Below, piece by piece: positions 38,976 to 50,088 of a DNA stretch of 64,000 nt. Source of the DNA: Parapristionchus giblindavisi (Eukaryota > Nematoda > Chromadorea > Rhabditida > Diplogasteridae); assembly GCA_943737045.1 (NCBI GenBank), contig CALSFV010000306.1:338105-402104 (forward strand). The letters are read 5' to 3'. How positions within the stretch are numbered: position 1 is the stretch's first letter; every line of letters begins with the position of its first letter. The notes under the pieces were generated by a model. It was not told where the DNA came from. It made no database searches and saw only the letters and a list, made by a program, of their open reading frames with translations. Both the position numbers and the translations under genes were made by a program.

Positions 38976-40695
38976 CTAAGACGATTTGATAACGATAAAC
39001 ATGACAATAGCCACAATGACAGCAATAATTGCAAGGAAGATGAGGAAGAATGAGATAGATGAGGATTGGATGGGAGGTTTATGAGCATGTTGAATGATAA
39101 GAGATGGTTCCTCTACCTCACCCTCATTTAGATTTCTCTCCCATAATTCATCTATCTGTTCTACTGAAGAAACTTCTAGACCTAATAGATGATTGAAGTT
39201 CTTGATAGCATCATCAGCGGTATCTCCTTCGAATAAGAAGTCATAGACTAGAAGACATCCACCAGTTGGGATTACTGTAGTCGCAGCCCTACAACAATAA
39301 CAATAATGAATACATTTGTAGATATATAGATACCTAGGAAACTGATGAAGAGCAGGACTAGCTCTAGCTCCTTCCTCTTGTAGCTCCATACTTTCATAAT
39401 GAAGTGAAGCTCGTGCCATCAATTGACGAACAATATGATGACGAAGAGCTCTCTAGAATTACCGTAATAAATATCTCTTAACACTGGATATATTCAAGTA
39501 CCTTAGCATCACCAATAGATGATTTGATAGGAAGAGAAGCTCTAACAGCCAGATCAAAGCTTACTTCGAATATCTCACCAACTTTATGAATACTATTACA
39601 TTGAGATGATGAAGCTGAATAGATAATCAGTTACAGTACTCTAATCATTACCCACCACATGCAGTATACATTACTACTTCAACTGAATTTGTATTCTTCA
39701 TCTTTTTCGGATCCTTTACCATTGCTTCGGCATCATCTTTGATCTATAGTACCATATAATATTCAAAGTAATATATTGATTAGTGTCAAACCTCTCCATC
39801 GAAAGTGAATATAGTATCATCAGAGAATAAAGCTGTTGTCCATGGTTTAATAGCAGATGTAAACTCAGCATAGAAATCATCTTTAGCAATTACATCGATT
39901 GCATATCGAATATCTACTGCTACACGAGTCACAAGAGAAATCTAAAATAATCAATAGATAATAGATTACGGTAGCTTCGAAAAAATCTAACCCATTTAAG
40001 AGCGGTATATGTAATCTTAGTAGGCGAATCAGCACCTCTCTTCACAACATCAGTAATTATCGATGAAGATTTTTTAGTCGTCAAGTCGATATGAATCAAA
40101 GTCTGCAAAATCGATTAAAAATTAAAGATGCGAATATTGAAATTACCATCTTAGATGGAAATGGTTCTATATCGAGAGATGACAGTAGAGTAGCCATTCG
40201 TTGTGTCTTCACTAGTGCCTTCGATAGTGTTACTCTTTGATCACTAAAAGTTTTCTTACTACAAAACGCAGCAATTCCTGTAAAATCGATAAATTAAATT
40301 AAAAAATGAGATGAAACTGTACCTACGACAGTAATTCCTCCAGGAAGCATACGGAGAACCTTCTCTGAATGATCTGTTATCCAGTCTACATCAAGCAACT
40401 TAGATAAATCATCATAATTCTGAATAAATAAGTACTTATCATACTGTAACTACCGTAACCCAAACCAAACCTCAGCATCAAGTGTATCAGGAAGAGGACA
40501 CTTAGCTGTGTGTGCAACATGTATTTCTTCACCCAGATACGAGCCAATGAGAAAATGAACAACGATATCAGCACCCTATAAAAAGTATAAATTTATTTTA
40601 AGATAAAACTACAGTACCTTCTTCTCCAATTCTAGTGCATCTTTCAATGCAGTTTCTTGCCACGTCTCCAAACTCTTTTCGAAATGAAGTGCCAT
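38976..40695 (-). CDS. ODR4: ODR-4 homologue, receptor-trafficking membrane protein
   Basis: Start taken at 40695 (MALHFEKSLETWQETALKDA), stop at 38976-38978. The family-typical VLRMLPGGITVVGIAAFCSK block is clear. LVYDFLFEGDTADDAIKNFN matches the CDYxFxxDSAEE motif near the ODR4 C-terminus. A single C-terminal transmembrane helix follows (SISFFLIFLAIIAVIVAIVM, FIVIKSS). ODR-4 assists folding and delivery of G-protein-coupled receptors to cilia in C. elegans and interacts with UFSP2 in mammals. The region between is moderately conserved (LIHIDLTTKKSSSIITDVVK). About 450 residues. An upstream exon cannot be excluded, since AGTT precedes the ATG. Confidence 0.82.
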
Positions 40696-40944
40696 AACTG
40701 CAAAGATACAAGTAACTACAGCTAGTACCGATTAATAGAGCCAGTGAACAGAGGGAAAGAGCCCCGAGGTAACCATAGTGATATGTGATAGATGGTGATA
40801 GGAAGTAGAGCTTTTTATAAAACGTGACTTGTACGCATTTCTTCAAAGAAACCCTCGAAATGATCATACAACAAATGATCATACAACAAAAAATCGATAT
40901 ATTTTTCACATGTGATAATCTGATTAGGAGCTCTCCGGAGATAT

Positions 40945-41200
40945 CACTCCCGTTTTTGGATGGTCGAAAAGCGTGAGAAATGCGGGAGCCCAACGGGTGA
41001 TAAAGCGCCCGCGGATGATTCGAGGGTGATATGCGGGCGATCGAGCGACCGCGGGCGATCGGCGGGTGAGATTTGTGACTCCGATCGCCCGCGGGCGAAA
41101 CGAACGGTTCGACCGCGGCACATCTTAGGGGAGGAGCGTCCGCGGACGATAGTGGGAATAGCGCCGGAGAGGGAGCCGGGAAATAGAAATTCCGTGGTGT
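40945..41200. repeat. Left subterminal GC-rich repeats of the large transposon
   Basis: Short words recur in both orientations: GCGGGCGATCG, GACCGCGGGCGATCGG, GATCGCCCGCGGGCGA, CAACGGGTGAT and GTCCGCGGACGA. GC content is far above the surroundings. In CACTA elements such subterminal repeats bind the accessory DNA-binding protein. The frames open here arise from the lack of AT-rich stops and are not considered genes. Confidence 0.65.
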
Positions 41201-41759
41201 GGTAGAGGAGCTGAAGCCTAATATTTGAATTTTCGAAGTGCGGTTGAATTTTAATTTAGATTAGTCGTTTTACTTATTTTATTGTAGTATATTGAGGTTG
41301 TTTGAAATGTTAAATTAATGACCTGTGTGTGCGTCTAGAGTTAGAGTTGTTTTGGGGCCATATTGTCTATCTGCTGTTGTTCCGTGAGCATGTCTTGTTG
41401 TTTATGCGTATTTTTCTTTAATTTTTTACCTGCACCTGCCCGGTTTAAATATTAATGTTCGTATTTCAGTGGGTTCGAGACACTCGTATCGGTCGTTCTG
41501 CAGGCAGGCGTACATTGACTGGTTCAGGTAAATATTTTATTTACTTATCCACTTTTATGTTTCATCTTTATTCATTTATCTGTACCATTCTAATTATGCT
41601 TACCGATTGTGCTGCGGCGCTCATTTATTCTTTTATTACTATTCTTATTACTATTATTACTATTCTTATTATTTTTATTTATAATTATTCTCCTTTTCCT
41701 CCTTGTTTCTTCTTCTCATCCTTCTCCGTCTTCTTCTTTCCCTTGCTTTTCTTCTTCTT

Positions 41760-41766
41760 CTTCTTC

Positions 41767-41810
<44 letters not shown>

Positions 41811-41812
41811 TT
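41760..41812. repeat. TTC then TTA trinucleotide microsatellite
   Basis: TTC repeats pass into (ATT)n at about 41767-41809, inside the 5' intron region of the transposase gene. Confidence 0.9.
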
Positions 41813-42592
41813 ATTTCTTGCTTGATTTCCTCCTCCTCCGCCCGCTTATTCACGCTGCGATTTCACTTCTTGCATTATTAGGGATTGTATATTGGAGTGA
41901 TTATTACGCGTTTAGACTAAGCTGCGTAGGTTGGGCATTGTAATTAGTTGATTGCCGTTGTTTCGCGAATTTTGTTGGATGATATTGAGTTTGCTATTAA
42001 ATTTAATTAAATCATGCGCGATTTTCATAACGTTTTTCTAAGTGTTGGTTTAGATTCATATTTTGTAGCTATTGCTTTTACTATTGTCGTTTCATCTTGT
42101 TGTCTTGTGTATTATCCTTACATTTTTTAGTGAGCCCTCGCACGTGATCGACGTTGTGACCGTAAGGTCATAGCTGTAGCAGTCAAGTAGCGTGGGAGTG
42201 AATCTCGGTAGATATTTCGATAATCATTATGATAAATTTTTATTTGTCATTTCTATTTTTGTATCTTTCATCTTTCTTTATCTTTACATTTATCTTTATC
42301 CTGCTAATCAATCACTCTGCTACTTTCTATTTCTTTCTTTGATATTCCTTGTGTATGATATTAAACAGGTGTATCATATTAAACAGTATTATCTTTTCAG
42401 TTCACGCGAAGGCCTATTCAAGCATTTGAATCAACGTTTGGTCGAGCGGCTACAACAGGTAGATATTTGGAAAATTATAATTTATTATTGTTATTGCTAT
42501 AAGCTTTCATATCTCTTGCCTGATTTCCATTTTGTTTTACTGCCGCTCTCTATCATGCATGCGACGCTTTTATCTTATTTATTCAGTGATTC

Positions 42593-42706
42593 CTCCTCCT
42601 CCTCCTCCTCCTTCTTCTTCTTCTTCTTCTTCTTCTTCTTCTTCTTCTTCTTCTTCTTCTTCTTCTTCTTCTTCTTCTTCTTCTTCTTCTTCTTCTTCTT
42701 CTTCTT

Positions 42707-42736
<30 letters not shown>
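42593..42736. repeat. Long (TCC)n/(TCT)n microsatellite
   Basis: About 140 bp of TCC then TTC repeats, the longest simple repeat in the window. Open frames of poly-Ser, poly-Phe and poly-Lys across it are artefacts. Confidence 0.97.
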
Positions 42737-42737
<1 letters not shown>

Positions 42738-42761
42738 TTATTATTATTATTTGATTCATTC

Positions 42762-43611
42762 ATCCTTTCATTCCGTTCCATTCATTTATTCATTCATTCA
42801 GTCATTCTTTGATCATTTCATTCATTTATTCATTCATTCATTCATTCAGTCATTCCGTTCCATTCATTCATTCATTCCATTTCATTCATTCCATTTCATT
42901 CATTCCATTTCATTCATTCCATTTCATTCATTCCATTTCATTCATTCCATTTCTTTCATTCCATTTCTTTCATTCCATTTCATTCATTCCTTCATTCATT
43001 CATTGATTCATTCCGTTCCATTCATTCATTTATTCATTCATTCATTCAGTCAGTCAGTCATTCTTTGATCCTTTCATTCATTCATTCATTCCTTCATTTA
43101 TTCATTCATTCATTCATTCCTTCATTGATTCATCCATTCATTCATTCATTCAGTCATTCTTTGATCCTTTCATCCATTCATTCATTGATTCATTGCTTCA
43201 TTCCGTTCCATTTTATTCATTCTTTCATTGATTCATCCATTCCATTTTATTCATTCCATTTCATTCATTCATTTATTCATTCATTCATTCATTCATTCCA
43301 TTTTATTCATTCTTTCATCGATTCATCCATTCATTTACTCATTCATTCATTCATCCTTTCATCCATTCATTCATTCCATTTCATTCATTCCTTCATTGAT
43401 TCATCCATTCATTCCTTCATTCATTCATTCATTCATTCATTCATTCATTCATTCATTCATCCATTCATTCATTCATTCATCCATTCATTCATTCCATTTC
43501 ATTCATTCCTTCATTGATTCATCCATTCATTCATTCATTCATTCATTCATTCATTCATTCATTCATCCATTCATTCATTCCATTTCATTCATTCCTTCAT
43601 TCATTCAGATC
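42762..43611. repeat. (CATT)n / CATTCATTC-derived satellite, ~850 bp
   Basis: A tetranucleotide ATTC array with higher-order variants (CATTCCATTT 10-mers at 42870-43000, then GATTCATCCATTC-containing units repeated near 43130, 43220, 43320, 43400 and 43520). It lies in an intron-like part of the transposon, upstream of the transposase exons. The long Phe/Ile/His/Ser-rich frames are repeat translations. Confidence 0.95.
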
Positions 43612-43818
43612 ACGTGAGTGTCGATTATCGTCTATCCTTCCCATATTGTCATCAATGTTTCCCTCTGGTTTGTGTTTAATTTTAATACATTCTATCTCTT
43701 TTCGCGTATTCAGTATTGTATTTGAGGAAGTAGCAAACAAGTCATGTTTTATTTCATAAGCAAATAATAAACCAATTTTAAAATTTTAAAAACAAAAGTA
43801 AGTGATAATAAATTGCAG

Positions 43819-46800
43819 GAGGCTCTGTGTGCAAGTGCGGCGACTCCTTTCTTCATGCAATAGATTGTGATCGTACAGGTACTGTGTTTAACTTACGGTA
43901 TTGTTACTGTAACAATTAAAAATTGATTTATTCAGAATCTACACGAAAGGAAGGCGACCCGCCTACGAACACAAAGAGACGACGATTAGTAGGAGATGAA
44001 TTGGATCGAGTACACGGTGAGTCCTTTGTTTCTCGCTAAATTATAAACTTGATCTATCGCTTATATTTTTATACAATATCCTGTTTCAATTACGTCAGTA
44101 CGCTTGTTGTGTACAAAAATCAGAGTTAAAGAACTAAAATTAATTCGATATGAGCATTTTTATGGTAAAGCCAATCAACATTTCACTTTTCACAATTTGA
44201 GTTCACGCTATTTACATATCCGGGGCCGGTTGGACCCCATGTTTGTTATGTTTTCCGTTACTGTAATCCCAAAATTCTCGCTCGGTTTACAGCGGCTTTA
44301 CATCCTTTCGCCTAACAACACGTTGTCAACAACGTATGTGGATACGATCCTTTTGAGATCGCGCATGACCTAATCACAGTTGATCACTATACCACAACAA
44401 AATAAAATGCAATTTGACCAACTACCGTAACCCACCTGTAGTACCCCTGTCATTTACGACTATTATTACCAATATAATTGCAACTTGGTTGACAATTGTT
44501 GCCATCTCGGCGGCAGTGATGCCGTTTGATCGTAAAACAACCGGCAAGATCCGGGAAAATTTGTAGTTTTATCGGTCATAGCCGGACAACAGCCGGATGT
44601 ACCGAACCGATTTATTCTTTTCCTTAATTAGTTCTTTTCATTGTATTTCCTATTTCTTGCTTTTGAGTCTATAGAATTCAGATGCAGTGCATAATTTTAT
44701 GATTTGCATAATTATTTTAACCCTCGCAATTTATTGCGGACCGATTTTTCCCAGGCTTCAAGCCATTTTTTTCAGCGAATATTTATTTAATTCGTTAATT
44801 GCATAATTAAACGATTAAATTCAGCAAATGCGTTGACATTTTCATAATTCACGCAAGAAGATTGGCAAAATATTTCTGAGTGATTATGTCGGTGTATTTT
44901 CGCGATGTATGATAAATAAATAAAAACAAATCGTTATGGGTCGTAACATTTGTGTTACGCGCCAGCGCCCTGCAACAATAAAAGAAACCCTGAAAGGCAA
45001 TAGTGACAAGGTTAGAAGGTACCGTAACCATCAATAACCATCGATCAACAATTGTTGACTACCATTTTATATCCGATCAGGGTTTTCCACTCGAGACCCT
45101 GTATATTCCAAAATGTACGCCGACGCCGACGGAGCGAAATGTAACACATTGCGCACTTATGGCGCAGGCGCGTAACACAAATGTAACGTCGCATTAAAGG
45201 TTTCTCTGCCTTGAACTTTATTTTACCTTCTATTACAGAAGAGCAAGCGAGTTCGCGGCTGTCCGATGGCGACTACAGCAGGCAGTCGTCTAGTAGTGGT
45301 TAGCAAAATTCCATTTTATTTTTTTTTAATTCCAACTATTAACCACTGTTAGCGTACACATTGTGCGATGCTTAATGTACAATGTTCATATGTTCATTTC
45401 TGTATGCTTGTTGGTGTTTTAAGCAGTTTTGTTGTAGATCTGTCCATCGGGAATGGAGATGAAGAGGAAGAGGAAGAGGAGGAGGTGGCGACGGAGGAGG
45501 AGGAGGAAGAGGAGGAGGAGGAGGAGGAAGAAGAAGTTCCCAAGGGTAGGAAAAAATGGTTTTCCAAATTTTCTTATCTATTGTCTATTTTAGATCCGAT
45601 GAGGATAGGTGACAGATTAACCATAGACGCTTCCAACTTCGCTCACTTTGGGTGGTCTGCTTCCGAATATGAAGCTACGCAGCTCACGCATCCTGTACCA
45701 TTGACATACAGAGACCTCGATCGTCACTGTCGGTTGAAGTTCAAGTGTGCTGGATTTGAAGAAAAGCACTATTGTGCGGGATGTTCATCTCCACGTTCTT
45801 CATCTACTTCGCCGTGTCCGCTAGCATGCGCGTATGTAGAATTACGTTTTCCCTCAACCAAAGTGTGTACTTTCAGCAGTCCTGAACTCATGAGCCTCTC
45901 GTATACTCCATTCAATGCCATGTATGAAGAAGTGCTGAAAAGAACCGCTGCATTGATTGTTGAGGAACATCGTCGTGTGCATGCAAGGTAGGTGGCGTAG
46001 TACTATTAAAACGCCTTCTCCGTAAGAGCGGCGGGGCATGGCACAATGTTTCAAAATCATCCTAGGTGATCCATATTTCATGATTGGAGTACCTAGGGGA
46101 CATTTTCCCCAAAAAATGATCCAAATTATTGATTTTTGATATTCTAAAAGTCGAAAAATCGAAATGTGATTTCCATGACATGTTGTATACCATTCGATAG
46201 AGCATCGAAAGATACATAATAATCCCAAGATTCATGAGTTTTCATAGCACCGTGTTCGAGAAATATGAAATTTTCCGAATTTCATGAATGGCTGGTAGCT
46301 GGTCCAAATAAGTGTGATATTCGGGTAGCACATCCATTGTTACCCAACATGAAAAATCCAGGCCCTGGAAATAATGGTGTAAGTCATGAGATCAGAGCGA
46401 CAAAAATTGGCCAAAATCTGGAAAATTTCATATTTCTCGAACACAGTGCTATGAAAACTCATGAAACTCATGGGATTATTATGTATCTTTCGATGCTCTA
46501 TCGAATGGCATACAACAAGCCATGGTTTCTGATTGTTTGAAACTAATATCATGGTGCTATGCCCCCCACAGTTCTCCTTCGGTTGCCGGATTTTCACATC
46601 CTTTTCGTCATTCCTATATTCTTTTCAGGAACGCTTCATTGATCGCTTGTTACACCGTGCCTAGTGATCTCTCGGATTGTACCGCGTTTTCGAACGCGAT
46701 GGAGTCAGCGGTGGAATTCGACAGTGGTATCATCAAGACACCTCTTCTGTGCAATACGGACGGAACTCACAAGGTCGGCCTCGGGTAGGATAATTTTTGA

Positions 46801-49616
46801 TGTAGTAATGGGATTTAATTTTAAAATAAAAATGCTTCAGCAAGGCAGTTTGGCCTGTCTTTTTCTCGATCGCCTCTTTGCCTATGCAAACACGAGCTAG
46901 AGCTTGCAATGTGGTCTTTTGTAGACTAGGGACTCTGAGCAGTGCATTCAGCACTGCGTCGTGCAACATCTTAATCCAAGGTAAATGCTTATTGTTGTAG
47001 CCTTGTTGCGTCACCGAAATATTTGGGATGTACAGGGTTTGTAGGGCATTCACTTGGCACCAGCACACTGCAGAGGTCCCATTGACCGTCCGATCATAAG
47101 GTCGCAGTTACATAATGCAAATGCTTTAGGCTTGAAGGCTGAAATAGATGATTGTGCAGTACGTATTCATGTGGCAGATAGAGTGTTCTCGTTTCATCCT
47201 GTCCTCATGGGATCAATTCTCGATAAACAGGTAATCAAATTTACCTTTAATTCCAATATATTGAATTATGACACATTCAGGCACTGCATAAGGCCTACGA
47301 CTTATCACTATGGAATGCGAAGACTGGATCACACTCGTGCAATCTGTGTCTCGTTTCCGCGATCCGAGTTGGAACGAGAACGATCTTCCCCCTGAATCTC
47401 GGTTCAGGTAAGTGAGGTTTATTTTTGTTCTATCACTTTGGCATCCTCTCATTGAATGATCCACAGGTGCGCGGTCGAGAGGTGACGTAATCGTTTCGGC
47501 TCGTGCTTCGAAACACGGTCTTGGAAGTGAGTTCGAAAGTTCTTTAACGACCATTACCTTGATCCCAATATATCAAGGTTTGACGGAGTTTCAAAGGTTG
47601 ATCCCCATGACCGAGGCTGCCTGCGACATTCTACATGATGAGGAATTGGGATATTGCAGAGATTTGGTTCACAGTAAGTATTTGTTACAAATATGTCTAA
47701 ATATTATTCCTTCTCGTTTAGGTCTTCTGGGTAAGAAGTCCAGCCGTCCGCTCTCGCAACTGCAGCTGAAGCCAGGATCAATCAAACTGATTGATGATGC
47801 AGTTGCCCGAGCGCGCCTTCCTTCTTCTTCTCTCCATCGCCTGTGCACACCCTCTTCTGTTGGCTCTCGGACAATGAGTGGTATAGAGTATTTACAGGTT
47901 TGAATAATTGGCGGCTTAACTGTGTGCTAACAATTTACTACATTTCAAGTTCATGCTTCTAATCGCCCCCCCTGTTGCCTATTCTCAGCTGTTCAACGAC
48001 GACAGAGTGTCTGCCTGCACTCTGTTATTATGCGTGAGGCTCATAATCATCGGTTGGTGCATTTACAGTATTGTACAAAATTCCAATACTTGCAGGTGAC
48101 CCCGACAAGTACGTGAGATTCGGTCGATTGCTCGACGACGTTGTTGCGGCGCTAAAGGAGATGTGGACTGATTCGTTTGGCGAGAGTTCACTCAATTTGA
48201 AATGCCACGTTAGTTTTGTAATTGTTTATGTTAATATTCGTATGAGTCTTATTTAACCGTGGTTTTTGAACTTCTTGGTCTTCTGCCAAAGTGCGGGCAA
48301 CGGCTTGATTCCTTCCTCGAAACACGAAAATGTTCGGCATTTCTCAAATGGCGGGGGATTGGACTGACTGATATCAAGGGAAGTGAGAGAGGGGCTATTG
48401 TGCAGTATCAATAAAGCCGAACTAAAAAGATTCACCGTTAATTCTAGCTCAACCTAATAGCTAAGAGAACTCTTGCAGTCCTTCCTCATGCACTCAACTT
48501 CCAACTCCATTTCTCCGCCTTTCGCATCTTCCTCAAGCATGTTCGAGGCACTCAATCATATTATCAAGAAGGGTCCGGTGACAACAACACATGTGTCAGC
48601 TATTCATCGGAGGTGAATTCATGAAAAGTATTTGCAAACAAACGATGTTTATCAGATCCATTCTTCTATCGTCCCTCACGGAGGATTTGGAGGTGATTGC
48701 TGGCGACAAGAAGAATCCTCTTCGGAAGGCTGCTGAGACTGCACTTGGACGATACCTTGGACAGTCAAAGTCTAATGGTGGAGGGGCAGTGAGTCATTGT
48801 CCATTTGATAGTTTCTTTGGATGTATGCTTTATACATCCTTCCATCTGCCTCACGCACATTACGCTAAGTATGGATCTGCGTTAAATTTGGAGTGTTTTG
48901 CCTCCCAATATGTAGCCAACCGTCGATAAACAACGGATGGCTATCGTTGCCTTTCGCAGTAATTTTGTGGCCCATCAGATTGTTATATTTTGGATTCAAA
49001 ACACTCCAAAATGCTTATGCACCGAAAAAAAACATAATAAAGCTTTGTTTATTATCTTTTTCTCCAGAGACCTCTTCGTGGTGCCATTCCTCAAGCTAAA
49101 CTCCATGCGTGGCAAGCCCACAAGGAATACGTCGTTCACCTCCACGGTCATGACAGCGTGTTGTGGTTAGTGAAATTTTGCGACCTTTATTAAACATGCC
49201 AATTCAGGCCCAATGCAGAAATAGGAGGTAGAAGGCTTCGATCATATCTAATTGATGAATACCGAAAGTCATCCAATTCAATAATTTCCTTCGACTCTGG
49301 AGGAAAAATATTGTATGCAAGAGTAGTTTGTACTGTTGTAACCAACTCCCGCTGTTTTGTGCTAGGGCAACTCTTGCGTGTCGGTAAAGTCATATCGGTA
49401 TTGGCAAATGCCATCGCGAAAGATCCTAAATACTCCCATGTTGCTAGTGTATTAAGAGAGAGCGAGGAAGTAAATCTTCTGAGAAGATTGGTCCCTAATC
49501 AGTCTTATGACTACGTAGAAATAAACCCTCAATCAGTTCTTAGCCATTGTGTTCTCGTGAGATTAGATATCAGAATGTACATTGTTACCGCTCCCTTCAT
49601 CTTTACTAGAACGTAA
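43819..49616 (+). CDS. CACTA/EnSpm-type transposase (DUF4218-like), apparently intact, about 16 exons
   Basis: Exons join in frame by GT-AG sites: 43819-43878, 43936-44016, 45239-45298, 45438-45545, 45594-45987, 46629-46784, 47074-47230, 47281-47407, 47467-47673, 47722-47897, 47989-48051, 48096-48208, 48479-48612, 48656-48788, 49078-49165 and 49208-49616 (stop). The N-terminus has a Cys cluster (VCKCGDSFLHAIDC) and an acidic Glu run. The centre holds LCNTDGTHKVG, a zinc-ribbon-like HSCNLCLVSAIRVGTRTIFP, and CDILHDEELGYCRDLVHSLL resembling the D-x-MH...G block of CACTA transposases. Then LNLKCHSFLMHS and SMFEALNHIIKKGP resemble the DUF4218 VHxLLHL and FExxNxxxKR blocks. The C-terminus resembles the end domain of animal EnSpm proteins. 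No inactivating mutation seen. Upstream exons (about 41470-41527, 42401-42458) and the start codon are unresolved. Confidence 0.7.
44942..45188. mobile_element. MITE with 27-bp inverted termini inside a transposase intron
   Basis: CGTAACATTTGTGTTACGCG at 44942 is matched by CGCGTAACACAAATGTAACG at 45169-45188. About 247 bp; the interior has no ORF. It lies in the intron 44017-45238. Confidence 0.88.
46032..46566. mobile_element. Fold-back element in transposase intron, arms ~200 bp
   Basis: GGGGCATGGCAC at the left is matched by GTGCTATGCCCC at 46553-46564. Long inner arms are near-perfect reverse complements (CATTCGATAGAGCATCGAAA at about 46191 against TTTCGATGCTCTATCGAATG at about 46490; TTCGAGAAATATGAAATTTT against its complement near 46430). 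It fills most of the intron between 45987 and 46629, so splicing must remove a large hairpin. Confidence 0.93.
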
Positions 49617-49698
49617 ATAGCATCTATACATTCGTGTTTTAGTTGTATTTGGTTTAGTTGTAGTTCTTTTGTGTTACTTGTTGAAATTGATTCAACTA

Positions 49699-49917
49699 TG
49701 TCGGATGAGAACCGACAGAATGATAACCGACAGGATGATAACCGGAAGCTACCTGATGAGAACCCACGTGATGCGAACCGAAATTTTGAATCATTTGTCA
49801 TAAAGCAGGTCTTATACGCTCAGTGTTCATCATGTGGGTTCCCATCCGGTAGCTTCCGGTTATCATTCTGTCGGTTATCATTCTGTCGGTTATCATTCTG
49901 TCGGTTCTCATCCGACA
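49699..49917. repeat. Inverted repeat with nested 15-17-bp direct repeats, just 3' of the transposase gene
   Basis: Left arm: TGTCGGATGAGAACCGACAG, then AATGATAACCGACAGGATGA and ACCGGAAGCTACC. Right arm: GGTAGCTTCCGGTTATCATT, followed by three TATCATTCTGTCGGT copies and TCTCATCCGACA at the end. Fold-back of about 60-70 bp per arm around a 90-bp spacer. Arm length differs by one subunit, showing unequal repeat gain. It may be a MITE, a 3' UTR structure or a binding array. Confidence 0.85.
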
Positions 49918-50088
49918 AAGTTCCATCTGCAAAGCACTCCATTTTCCTTAGTATTGTGAAAATTTTATGAAGATTAAAGCTTGATTCCAACGTTTGTATG
50001 CCTATCCGGGCATCCGTCTTATGTCGGCTTCATGTACTTTTAATTATATGAACCATCACTTAAATATTTGTCAGTTCAGTTCTGAGTA

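Noticed and set aside
40924..41205. GC-rich frames on both strands near 41 kb
   Set aside because: Open only because GC-rich subterminal repeats lack stop codons; content is repeated CGCGGGCGATCG words.
42192..43617. Several long open frames rich in Ser, Phe, Ile and His, and a poly-Lys frame on the minus strand
   Set aside because: They are translations of the TCT and CATT microsatellites; no codon structure or exon signals.
45854..46597. Minus-strand frames of 124 and 85 residues
   Set aside because: One is the shadow of a transposase exon running into the intron; the other is in the fold-back element.
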